64,000 nt of DNA. It comes from Pseudevernia furfuracea (Eukaryota > Ascomycota > Lecanoromycetes > Lecanorales > Parmeliaceae). The notes beneath the pieces are model-generated. The model worked only from the letters and a program-made list of their open reading frames with translations, was not told the origin of the DNA and made no database searches. Where the stretch lies: assembly GCA_022315425.1 (NCBI GenBank), contig JAIUPT010000028.1, forward strand, positions 1 through 64,000, given 5' to 3'. A program made the translations under genes and the position numbers. Positions 46,437 to 57,534 of the stretch are shown piece by piece (within the stretch, counting starts at the first letter, position 1; each line of letters begins with the position of its first letter).

Positions 46437-47117
46437 TCATACCACACAGTGCTGGTTCCCACGGTTGCAAGCAGGTGTCCATGTCTGAGCAGTCAACCCA
46501 GTACTCACAGCATCCGTCGCCGTCGCATCCAACCTTATGCGCCCACCTATTCCTCCACTCCCAATTTTCACCTCCGTCGAGGTTATTTCCCAGACCTGAA
46601 ACTCACTGGTCCAGAAAGCATTGTATTGCGTCATGTACTCCCCAACACCCCTCAGCGTATTTGCCAAATCCTGATACGTGTGTGCCCTACCGGCTGTTGG
46701 GTTGAGGTCCTGGACGTGTATGAAGGAGTTCCGTTTGTAATAGAAGGTGCTGAGACCGGGGATTGTCTCGGTAGGTTCGGTACCGAATATCTTGGAGAAG
46801 CCTTCGATGACGCACATGAGGACGTCTTCACGGGGGATGGACGGTGCTTGATGCCAGAAATCTATTGCTAGCTGGGTGTCGGGGATGTAGTAGCGTCGGG
46901 CGACCGAGCTGGACGTGGGACGTCTGCGTTATTGGATGGCTATACGGGAGACAGGGGTGGAGACTCACGCGTTGAGAGATGCAGGGGGAAATGGAGGATA
47001 TGTCAGATTAGATGGCAAGCTTATGACCTGACTGTGAGAGGATTGTGACGATGCTGCCCCGCATACTGCAAGCAGTTGGAGGAATGAGATGAACGAGAGA
47101 GACCCTAGCTTATGCAT
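46437..47117 (-). CDS. Small secreted protein, function unknown
   Basis: Exons 47117-46969 and 46923-46437 give 211 residues. The first exon encodes a clear signal peptide (MHKLGSLSFISFLQLLAVCG followed by AASS), with cleavage probably near residue 22. The 45-bp intron has GTGAGT and CGCAG ends. The mature part contains YYIPDTQLAIDFWHQ and later VWEITSTEVKIG; only a few cysteines are present, so it is not a classical Cys-rich effector. I do not recognise a named domain. A GTGAGT within codons close to the end (near 46500) could be a further donor, so the C-terminal 20 residues are uncertain. Confidence 0.6.
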
Positions 47118-47548
47118 GCCGAATCATGAATACGGACTAAGGAAGCCAGCGCGAATGAAAAATGCCAACAAACTATGAGAGCAGAAGTGTGCAGGGGAGC
47201 AGGGTCTAGGCGAGTTCTCAAACATATATAGATAGATTGAATGATCAGCCCGTGCCTGGGTTCTCCGCAATTGTCAAACATGGAGATGCGACTTGCGCTC
47301 AGCGCATATAGTGTCGCACAAATGGGGTCAAGTACGGCTTATCCATGCTTCGCTTTTGCAAAATCGTACATACTCTAAGACGGTGTCCTGCCACTATGAG
47401 CCTTCATCAGGTAGCCAATCGAGTCTGGCATGCAAGAGGTCCTTCGGCCTGGTTTGGTACCGTTTCCCACCCCCATGTGCTGTGTAGATGTCGCCCCCAA
47501 TCCCACAGCCTGCGCTTCTTGCTTAGCTCATTCCGTTCGTTCCCTTGA
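47118..47548. other. Intergenic region, no feature seen
   Basis: It lies between the secreted-protein start and the end of OST4. No gene is supported on either strand. Confidence 0.4.
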
Positions 47549-47731
47549 TCATGACTTCGCCGTAGCCCTGGCTTGTGCTTGTGACGGCGACTTCGAAGAT
47601 GCTTTCTCCTCGGACTGTGTAGGTGTCTCATCTATGGCGTTCACTTCGAGGAAATGGTAGAGAACGATGAGGAGCATGGCTAGGGAGCCGAGGAAGATGG
47701 CGAGTGTGTAGAGATCGTCGTCGGAGATCAT
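47549..47731 (-). CDS. OST4: Oligosaccharyltransferase subunit OST4
   Basis: A 60-residue single-helix ER membrane protein that stabilises the oligosaccharyltransferase complex by bridging STT3 and OST3/6. The start MISDDDLYTLAIFLG and the helix SLAMLLIVLYHFLEVNA are the OST4 signature; the polar tail is longer than in yeast (36 residues) but usual for filamentous fungi. The start at 47731 is chosen because the family begins exactly at MISD; a longer upstream frame to 47818 adds a non-conserved stretch. It diverges from TMA46. Confidence 0.9.
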   Translation of the reverse strand: MISDDDLYTLAIFLGSLAMLLIVLYHFLEVNAIDETPTQSEEKASSKSPSQAQARATAKS

Positions 47732-48275
47732 GATGGAGTAAAAAGTAATCGAATGGCTTGAATCGTCGAAGGTGCTTGCAGATGGGGAGTCGGGAGCTTT
47801 GGACGGTATTAGCAGCAACTTGCTCCGTCAAAAGGGTGCATCTCACAGTAGTAGCTTTGATTGAATACAATTCACGGTAGGATACGTATCGAGGTGAGTA
47901 ACCAATTATGAGCTTGTTGTTGGAGTGTGATTAAGGTCGAGAAAGAGTATCTGTCACCAGCCAGACGAGCCATACTACGGCGTTCCGGAGCTAAATTTCG
48001 GAGACTCTGGTGGACTGAGTAAGTAGAGTAAGGACGCACCGTAGTAAATCGTTCAGCCTTACACTACAAGGATTCCACAATTCCCCACCGTGACTTTCTC
48101 CGCGCCTTCAATTGTGGTATCGACTACATAATACAAAGTGGGAAGCGAGCTTTTACAGACAAATTCAACTGCTACGAAATTTAAAGGGTGACTTATACCT
48201 GGAGTCCCCGATTTATCCTACTTTCTGCCTCCCAGAAGCATTCGCATCACCCTTCCGTCTTTCCCATCTCCAAAC
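47732..48275. promoter_or_regulatory. Divergent promoter region OST4/TMA46
   Basis: The 544 bp between the two start codons. No gene; no specific motif assigned. Confidence 0.4.
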
Positions 48276-49634
48276 ATGCCTCCCAAAAAAGAGGAGAAGA
48301 AGGCCAAGCCTTCGTCGACGAAGATGGTTGCAGACAAGGCGAGCATTTGCCCCTATTCCCGCCTTGGAGACCTCGCTGACGCTTGTCTTCTAGACGTTCG
48401 GCATGAAAAACGTGAGCCGAGTCATCCAAACCCTTTTCCTCAGCTCGATACAGCACCCATTGCTTTTTCTTTGCGGCGATGTGCGGTACTGATGGAAGAG
48501 TGACTACAGAAAAAAGGAGCCCAAGCCCAAAAACAAATACAGCAAATCCAAACCCAAGCCGCCCAAGCCAAAACCCCCGATCAAAAACGAAAAGAGGCCG
48601 AGAAAGCGCAACGAGAAAAGGATAAGGCCGCCTCTGAACAAGCAAAACGAGAAACAGCAGAGCTATTTAAGCCGGTGCAAGTACAAAAGGTGCCTTTTGG
48701 GGTAGATCCAAAGACGGTTGTGTGTACATTTTACAAGCAAGGGAACTGCGAGAAGGGAAAGAAGTGTAAATTCAGCCATGACCTGTCCGTGGAGAGGAAA
48801 GGGGAGAAGAAAAATTTGTATCAGGATACGCGGGAAGGAGAAGACGAGGCAAAGAAGAAAGACGATATGGCCGAGTGGGACGAAGGTGAGTCGCGCAACA
48901 TTTACGGGCTCTCGAAAACCTGCCCCCAGCATTTCCTGCTGATCCTGATTCTTCGCCTAGAGAAACTGAGACAGGTCGTCATGTCCAAACACGGCAACCC
49001 CAAAACCACCACCGACAAAGTCTGCAAATACTTCATCTCCGCCGTCGAAGAGGGCAAATACGGCTGGTTCTGGACCTGTCCCAACGGCGGCGACAAATGC
49101 ATGTACAAGCACTCTCTCCCACCGGGTTTCGTTTTAAAAACAAAAGAGCAGCGCGCAGCCGAGAAAGCCTTAATGGACAAATCGCCCTTGAAAACACTGA
49201 CACTAGAAGACTTTTTGGAATCAGAACGGCACAAGCTCACCGGCACTCTCACGCCCGTGACACCAGAAAGTTTCGCCAAATGGAAGAAAGAGCGACTGGA
49301 TAAGAAAGCCGCCGAAGACGAGGCTCGGCAGGCGAAGGAAGCTACTGGAAGAGCCATGTTTGAGAAGGGAGGCTGGGAAGATAGTGAAGAGGAGGATGAG
49401 AGCGAGGAAGAGGGTGATGCAGAAGGCGAGGCAGATGAGTGGGATATGGAAAGCATGAGGCGAGAAACAGAACGGATACGGGAGGAGAATGAGAAGAAGC
49501 GGTTGGAGGACGTTGGAGGACAGGCGGCGACTGAGACGGATGGGGCAGATGATCAGGAAGAAGAGGGGGATGAGGCAGTGGGAGTCAAAGAGGGGGACCC
49601 AAATGGGGTAAATGGGCATGCTGATGATACTTGA
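48276..49634 (+). CDS. TMA46: CCCH zinc-finger translation factor TMA46 (DFRP1/ZC3H15)
   Basis: A ribosome-associated partner of the GTPase RBG1. Exons 48276-48338, 48394-48411, 48510-48885 and 48961-49634 give 376 residues. The N-terminus MPPKKEEKKAKPS, the TFGMKNKKGA block and two CCCH fingers (CTFYKQGNCEKGKKCKFSH; CKYFI...CMYKH) define the family, followed by the DFRP region with TLEDFLESERHKL. The first intron starts with GC (AAG|GCGAGC) and ends TAG, and exon 2 is only 18 nt (TFGMKN). Both are needed to give the conserved N-terminus. The C-terminus is acidic (EEEDESEEEGDAEGE). No lesion. Confidence 0.9.
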
Positions 49635-50102
49635 TGAGCAAAATAAATAAATGGGTCATGATTCTGATTTAGCGGCATTTATGGTACTCTGTATATGAGA
49701 GGATAAGCGGAGCAGCTTTGTCCAAGAAGATTTTGGGACACATGGTTTCAGGGTGCTGCATCAAAGGCCACGAATGCTCATTATCTTCAATTGGGGGTAT
49801 AAGAATAAGCCGTTGACGGCGTTATTGTGCACATGATCGAGAGAGAGCCTTCAGCATCCCTTTAGAGCTTGCTAGGTAGCTTTGATGTACACTTATCCTC
49901 AATGGAAGGACATTAAGCTCGCAACTTCATCTCTATTCGTGTTGTATCAAGTTCTCTCGTCATCCTAGTATCCAAGCGTGAAATCGGCGGGAGTAGAGGC
50001 ATTTCATCACTTTCCAGAGATCCCAGAGCACCAATTCACGACCATCATAAAGCGGCTTGCTCCAACCGGGTTAATACACACAGTCAATGCCTTTCGTCTG
50101 GC
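49635..50102. other. Intergenic region between convergent genes
   Basis: 3' flanks of TMA46 and the C2H2 gene. An AAATAAATAA stretch at about 49643-49652 may serve in polyadenylation. Confidence 0.4.
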
Positions 50103-53100
50103 TCAGGCTTCTGCCCGCAACTTTTCAAGATGCTTATCGTCCCGAACAGGCGAGATGAGAACAGCAAGACCCTCAACTTTAGATGTTGCTTGACGACCGT
50201 GGGATTCGATCTCGCTCAAGCGATCAGAAGGTTCGACATCTATAAGACATGTCAGCAACATGAGCAAAGGAAATCTTAGCTATTTCGACTTACCAGAAGA
50301 CTGCGCAGAAAGTCCATCAAAATTTTCCAGCTTCGTCCTCAAATGATTGCTCTCCATGTGGTTGATCCACTCTGCTTCAGATTTATATTTCAAACGCCTA
50401 CGCTGGCCATCTTTGTTTTGCGTTCTATTGGATATGGGGTTGCTGCTGTCGGAGCAGTCAGCCCATAAGCATGGGTAGACATCATCTACAGCCCCACGAT
50501 GTTTTCTGACATGCTTCTTCAAGGTCTCAAGACTGTGTAATTCTGCGGGGCAATTCTCCCAATGGCATCGATATATGGTGTATGAAGGCGCGGAAGCCTG
50601 CCTACCGCTAGAGAGATCCTCTGTCTTTTTCGGTCTGCTTTTTTTCGCAGAAGCCTGAGGACTGAAAATGACGACACTTGGCGAGCGAGATGGAATGACG
50701 ACAGCGATACCATCTGTTGGTGTTATGGCACTTATGGAATTCCTAAGACCGCTTGGCCTAGTGGGTGTGGTTGTAGTAAGTCGAGGTGTAGTGAGAATTG
50801 GAGCGCTCGGCTCTCCAATTGAGAAACTCCCAACTGGAGGTATCTTTGGTGTTTTTCCCACGGTTGCTTCATATGATGGCTCTGGATTTGCTGTTGAAGG
50901 TGTTTCGTGCACAGAAAGGGTCTTGGTCTTCTTCGATATCCCTTTGTCGGGGCGGACCTGCTTTTTCTTCGCGCCAGGCGGTCGTCCTCTATGCTTGGAT
51001 ACGCTTTCGGGAGCACTCGGGCTTGAAGCGTTTGTTTTCAAATTCGGCCCCGCTGTGTAGGGACTGTTGTACGCGAATCGAGACAGGTCTGGCGCGTTAG
51101 TGCTTGGCACATTGCCGATATTTTGAGGATAGGGTGAGCCTTGCAATGACTGTGGTTGTGGTGTATCCGCTGAGCCAGTTGGTTGTATCCCAGATCGGAT
51201 GCCTGTTTTCTTATATGGTCCCCTCTTGTACGGTTTTGCTCTGAAATTTGCCGTGCGAGATGGAGGCTGAACGTCTTTAGCTACATTACCACTACCACCA
51301 TCGACCATCACAGCCACTGGAGCTGGAGGTTGACGTATAGCAGCTACAGCGGGGACTGCCTCTTCGTCATCCGTATCAAATGTTCCCGCGTTACCGTCTC
51401 CTTCAGGATCTACAAGATCCCACCTAAATGTAGTCAGATCCGATTCATAGTCAACGGCTTTGAACCTATCCTTCAATACATCAAGATGTGCATTAAGTGG
51501 AGCCATGGTTGGGTGTTTTCCAAGACCAAGTAAAACATCCCTGGCGATTGTTTTGGGGTTGTAAGTAGAGCGTCGTAAAGCATCCCGTCGCTTGTTCATG
51601 GGCTCTACGATATCATAGGATTGTAGTAAAGCATCTCGTCCAGAGTACTTGTACTTGAAAGGCTTTGGCGTAGTTCTACCGCTGTTTTGTTGCCGCTGTG
51701 TGACGTGATTGAAGATGTTTCCGACAGACTTGCTGGGATCTGATGCACTCTCATTATCAGTTCGAGGTTTCGGTCTATAACGCTCGAGCTCTTCGTCGTC
51801 TGACAGTGTTTGTGTCAGATCAAGAATCTCTCCAAAGGTTCTCTTGCGAGCCATCTCTTGTTTAGTCGGATGATGAGGGATGACGCCGTTTGCATTCGTC
51901 GTTCCGTTCTGGTTTAAGCTTTGACTATTAGTTGATCCTGATTGCTGGAGTGAGAACAATGGATGGGAGTGCAATGCTGGCCCGGTCAGGCGAGCTTGAT
52001 TTGTGACACTGGCATGATGGCGTGGTTCGTCTGGAGTCCAAGACGGAGGAACAATAAAGGAGTTGTTTCGAGGAAGGCCACTATGACTTTGGTTGCCTTT
52101 GCTGGCCTGTTCGGCACTTGTAGGGGCAGGAGCGTAAGGAGTAATATATCCATTCGGAGCGGGAAATGCTGCCGCTGGAGGTACAGAATATGGCAGAGAC
52201 TGATGTATCTTCTTTGGAGCTGCCGAGCCATTGACAGTCGTTTTGACAAGTATTCCGAAAGTACCTAGAGTAGGCGTAGCGGATTTAGCTGGGGGGATGT
52301 TGGTGGCGATGGTGGTGGTTGTATCATTAGTCGAAGCAGTAACAGCGGGAGTAGCATTGGTTGGCTTGGCACGGGTAGCACTGGCGGTATTAGTCGACGC
52401 AGCATTAGACGCAGCTCCCAAATCAGGAACAGCCTTCAGCAAGGTGCGAGCAAATTGGCCCCGATCGATGACAAAGCCTCTATACTCAAGGATCTCACAC
52501 ATTTGAGTATAGCTGGGGTTTTGGTCTAATAGCTCGTGAATATCCTGGGTAGATATGGTTTTTGCCTGATTGTGAGGCGTTGAGGTCAAAGCAATCTGTG
52601 CGGCTTCGGCCAGCGCTGTTTTCTTGCTCTCAGGCCAATACGTCCCTCCGGGCTTCACAGGCGGCGCTGGTTGAGCTGGCACAGATTGAGCTGGCACAGA
52701 TTGAGCTGGCACAGATTGAGCTGGCACAGGTTGAGCTGGTACAGGTTGAGAAGGAGGCGCTGTTGACTTTGCCTTTGGTGGACGCGTAGAAGTATTCGTC
52801 ATTGCTTGCTTTTTGGATCCTGGTGGTTTTTGCTCCTTGGCCACAGGCGCCTTGGAGTTCTGGTCGAATTGTTGCATGGCCTGCTGCATTGATTGACTTC
52901 CAGGATCAGGAAATATTTGACCAACTCTTGGCGTGGGAATGGCAATCTCTAATGGTAGCGAACTCTGGTGATTTCCAGCAGTCTGGTTCTCTGCAGCTGG
53001 CTGAGTAGAGCCCTTTGGCGTACCCGATTTTCTGCTAGTAAAACCCGTCGCTCTACCACCTCGTCTCCGACGCATAGCCGGAAATCGTCCCCTATCAAAG

Positions 53101-54705
53101 TCTGGTGAAAATTCATCGCCCGCCGGCAAGTCAGATTCAGGTGGAAGTTGATTCTGCATCAGACTAGGACTGGGTAATTGGCCGTTCGTCACCATGGGCG
53201 ATGTAGCAGAGCCTGCAAGCGATTGTGAAGGCGCGCGTTGAGGAGGCTGACTCTGGCTATGCTGTCAGCCATATATCGTTGAACGACAATGTAATTCGAG
53301 GTCAATCATAAGATTGAAATGAATTGGAAGAGAGGTGATCATCACTAACCTTTTTCACTTGCTCCCAGATTTGCGTAAACAGAGAAGGATCTTTAGCCTT
53401 GTAGTCGCGCATTTTCTCAATCATTTGTTTCATCTCCAACTCTATTTGAGCCTTGTTGGCTGAGTCTGGCTCCGCCCCATTTGCCTGTGGTGTAGCTGGC
53501 TTGGGTTGTGTCACAGCAACTCTTGCAGCCTCTGCATCCTCCGCAGCTTTCTTGACGGCTGCAGCCTCCATAGCAGCAACAGCTTGCCGCCGTGAGTAAT
53601 TGATGTGATCGAAGACCTGAGAGGGATTCACGGTAGTGTACTGTGGTTCTACAAGTGTTGCAGGCTTGCCGGTTTGGTCACGCCTTGAATCTATGGCAGA
53701 GGACTGGCGGACTTCGTCGATTCGCTTTGCCGCTGTTTCCTTGGCTGATGCATATACTGCGGCATTTCTCTTGTAAGCACTTTCAACTGACGAGTTCGTA
53801 GTAGCTTGTGGAACTTGCGGTTTTTGTGTCGGTCCCTTGGGTACTTGAGAAGATGATGGTCGCTTGTCAGACTGTGGGGTGTGTACTCTAGTCTGTTCTT
53901 TCCCACGTACACTACCACTAGTGTTGCTCGCTTGAGCGCAATTAGATGGATTTGGGTTCGCCGATAGTGCAGGTGACGGTGCTGCTTGAGAGCCCAACCT
54001 TGAATGGGATTGCTGTACTGCCTGACCACTGGGTGGTCGTGACGGTTGAGAGTATTGATGTCTCTGCTGCTCCATAGAGGATCGTGATGGTTGCAGGTAT
54101 TGCGGTTGGGCCTGCATATTGCTGCCGGCGCTTGACCCTTGATACCCAGCATTGTTCGCACTGCAATCGAACGAGGGAGAAGCCGTAGCTTGCTGTGATC
54201 TTGTCATACCATCTCTTGAAGGGCCGTTACTGTCTCCCCGCTCATCGCCAGTCCCATGCTGTATTGGTGGAGCAGAGCTGAGTCCATAAGAACTTGCAGT
54301 GCCGTAATTTGCACTGCTTTGCTGCCGGTTGTTATTAGACACCTGCTGCATTGAACCATCCCGTCCCAGACTTGACGCATACGCAAGATTGCCCAAAGCC
54401 GTCGCCCCGTCAATCGATGCACGATCGTTCATATTTGTGTAGCCCGCCCCAGAGTCCTGAGGCCGCGCATTTCCAGCTCCGTTCATGTTCACGTTTCCAT
54501 ATCCTTGACCGCCATATACACCCCCAGAATCCCCAGCTGATTGAGAAAAGGAGGATTGTGGAGAATGCTGATTGTTCTGATAAGCACTCAGCGGCTGATA
54601 GGAGGTTCTTGATTGCCCAACATTGTGACCAGCGTCCTGAGGAGTGGTTTGCCCAGCCGTATGCTGCCAGTAAGGAGAGTATTGATTGTAGTTGCCGTAG
54701 GACAT
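50103..54705 (-). CDS. Long Q/N-rich C2H2 zinc-finger protein
   Basis: Exons 54705-53350, 53261-50294 and 50239-50103 give about 1486 residues from MSYGNYNQYSPYW; an in-frame ATG at 54750 would add 15. The first 400 residues are Gln/Asn/Ser-rich and disordered, followed by a helical stretch (EMKQMIEKMRDYKAKDPSLF). The centre has a basic block RRRRGGRATG and a VPAQ repeat. The C-terminus holds a C2H2 finger (YRCHWENCPAELHSLETLKK...H) and a second, extended one (YPCLWADCS...H). A nuclear, probably chromatin- or transcription-related protein; I cannot name an ortholog. The short last exon is recovered only by splicing (GTAAGT at 50293, TATAG at 50240). Confidence 0.8.
52671..52745 (-). repeat. 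15-bp coding minisatellite (five units)
   Basis: Five head-to-tail copies of TTGAGCTGGCACAGA (plus-strand reading), the last two with point changes. They encode repeated VPAQS/P pentapeptides within the C2H2 protein. The length of the unit keeps the frame. Confidence 0.9.
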
Positions 54706-55101
54706 TTTGCAGTCGCGAAGGGTCGAAGGTCTCCAATTGGGACTGACCAAGCTCTGTTTCTCAGCTCAAACAAGTCACCTGTAGTGGGCGACGAAGTGAG
54801 GTTGAAGGGCTGGCCAGTCGCTCCTCAACTCATCAGACTGACGTACTTTTCCGGAAAAAAAAAGAGGCGCTATAGCAAGTTTCATCGCAGCCATTGGGAA
54901 TGCCCGGGATAGTTGAAAATGAGGTGTGAAGATGCGGAGGCACGACACGAAATGGACTCTGTTGTCACGACTTCCAAGACCTCGGCATAAGTCGCTAAGC
55001 CCTACGCCACTAGCGTTTCATCTCTTGGCACACACATTTCCCTTCAGTTTGAAGATCTCAAGACTACAACTACAGCGAGCGACAACGAAATCAGCGCCGC
55101 C
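54706..55101. promoter_or_regulatory. Divergent promoter region C2H2 gene/RPL26
   Basis: 396 bp between start codons. No gene; promoter elements not resolved. Confidence 0.4.
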
Positions 55102-55631
55102 ATGACAAAGATCAACTCCTGTAAGTATCATGACAATGTTGGCCCTTAGGTACTGTGCTGACTTGATATTCTGAAGCCCTCCACTCTTCGCGGAGAAAGT
55201 CCCGCAAAGCCCACTTCAGCGCGCCCTCCAGCGTCCGCCGCGTTATCATGAGCGCACCACTCAGCAAAGAACTACGAGAAAAATATAATGTATGCCTCTG
55301 AGATCATTCTGCTGCCCGTTCGCAGTCACTGATAACCGTTTTCCCACAGGTCCGCGCCATTCCCATCCGCAAAGACGACGAAGTCACCATAACCCGCGGC
55401 ATCAACAAAGGCCGCGACGGCAAAGTGACCTCGGTCTACCGTCTCAAATATGTCATCCACGTTGAGAGAGTCGCGAAAGAGAAGTCGAATGGCACGAGTG
55501 CACCGATGGGCATAGCGCCGAGCAAGGTTGTGATTACGAAACTCAAGATCGATAAGGATCGGGAGAGCATACTCGAGAGGATCAAGAAGGGAAGGGAGGA
55601 GAAGGCGAAAAGAGGGAATAAGGACGAGTGA
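55102..55631 (+). CDS. RPL26: 60S ribosomal protein L26 (uL24)
   Basis: A cytosolic large-subunit protein near the exit tunnel. Exons 55102-55120, 55177-55289 and 55350-55631 give 137 residues. The first exon encodes only MTKINS plus one base; the second SLHSSRRKSRKAHFSAPSS and RRVIMSAPLSKELREKYN; the third carries the KOW motif (IRKDDEVTITRGINKGRDGKV). The very short first exon is common in fungal ribosomal protein genes. No anomaly. Confidence 0.95.
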
Positions 55632-57534
55632 TGGAACTAAGGTGGTAGCTTCACATGCGAGGAGTCTTTGTTTGCATGGCGGATAGCAGCCTCAGGGCCT
55701 GGATGCTGTCCACTGGCTTCGAAAATGAAAGCAATGCAAAATTTAGGTGCCATTATGTATTGTGACACAGACAGTTCACCCTCGTGTTCTTTCATGCGGC
55801 CCGATGGGCCCTTCACGCTGGGTTTCTCCTCTCTTCCTGGGCCCGGTCCCAACCTCAGCGTACTTGTCTTTTCTGTGAGTCTTTGCTCATCCTACATTCC
55901 CTTTTAAATGTTCGTCCAACAGGGCACTGCATACGCGTGTCATATCTCCTCGCTAACCTCCGTCAATGGTTTTCGAGGTATACGTGCTCGCCAGAACAAA
56001 ATTCAAGATCCCCAAGATACAATCTAGGGACACCTCGCCTGCAGACCGATCCCTATGCTTTCAAGTGATGATTGGAAGCGGTTTGATGGCGAGGGATACT
56101 CTTCTCTGTACAGCAATCAATCCACTGCATCGTTGGTGGTATTTTGCAATTTTATTATTCTTGCGTTTTCATAACCGATAACCACATTTATTGTTTGATG
56201 ACACAATAGCCAACGTGAAGACTGGTTGCTAAGAAACTCTAGCAATCGACGGCTCTTACCTACCTTCAATGAGCTACTCCGCAACAAGGCTTGTGCAATT
56301 CTGACCAGTCTAGCTAATTTTCTGATCGTCGATGTCATTCCAACTCATGCTAGCATTATGAGGGGCCTGAAGGAGTGATCTCGTTGGCATGCGCTTCCGG
56401 CCCAAGACGATCGTCTCGTAAAGCCGGTACATCCTATTGAGGGTGGTGTCCTTTCTTCTGCGAGGGCAAAGAAGCGCCTTTGGGACAGAGCTGGGTTGTA
56501 CTCTTAGGGCTGACGAGCAGTTCCTGTGGACGTTGTGAAACTTCCTCTGTATAGTTCATGCATTCTCCGGGGACCAGTATCATTTGTTCGCGCGTGAAGA
56601 CGGGCGAAAAGGTCGTCGAATCTTTGCCCGCAGGCATGCATTCAGACGGGGTGCTCATGCTGAAATATGGTTGCTTGGGCATGACGATCAGGCTGTATCG
56701 GCCAACTTTCGGTCTGTTGCAAGTTTCATTCCTCTGATCTCGATGGCAGAAGCGGTCTCCTTCGTCTAGTAGCGGTAATTCTCCTTCAGCAAGCGCTAGT
56801 TTTATAACGAGGACCTCTCGTAGATGTCTCTTTTGCTATACACAGGATCGGAAGGTTTGTTGTTAGGCGGCACGAGTATGCACCGTCCACAGGATCTATC
56901 TCGACGACGCCGACTCAGATCCTCGACCTCGGATCTACAAGAGCCAATTGGCAAAGCTTGGCGCGGGGAAGATCAGCCTTAGCAGAAACGTCGAATTCCT
57001 TCTTTCCTCACGACCACGACCTCGCAGGATACTTATGACTAACACAGTATGTTCAGCTCAATCCTCAATCCTATGGAACTTGTTGTACGTAAGAACAAGT
57101 CCAATTAAGTTTCACTTCACACTTTCAAAGTCTACCAGTGGTAGCTCATCGCCCCAAAGATAAGGGAAAACCATGCGGGCATCCCGCGCTTTCTCACCGA
57201 CTTGAGCCGAAAACGCTTTTCTGGATTAATCCCTTCGCAGAGACCATGTTTGGCCTTCCGCATCATACTTGGTAATGAATGGCATGGCCCCTCGTGACGC
57301 CAGATCTGACTGGCCGAGGCCCTGCCGCCGTGGCTTGTTTTTAGGGTATTCCGGAAGTTTTTCAGTATCTCCCTTTTTGCCACAGTTATATACTTACTTT
57401 GTTCTTCCAATTTACTACATTTCATTCATAGCTTTCAACCCGATCATCGCTGTTGACTTGCTATGAATTTCTATACTTGTGCCGTCTCTTTGATCTGAAG
57501 GTTAGCCAGAAAGCTCTAGCCAGGTTTTGCAGCC
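55632..57534. other. Long intergenic region, no gene called
   Basis: A minus-strand frame of 82 codons (56682-56434) has no domain and is left out. No repeat stands out. Confidence 0.4.

Noticed and set aside
46314..46871. 185-codon plus-strand ORF
   Set aside because: It is antisense to the spliced secreted-protein gene, which has a signal peptide, intron and better composition.
56434..56682. 82-codon minus-strand ORF
   Set aside because: No domain, no convincing flanking exon and no signal peptide; kept out for lack of support.
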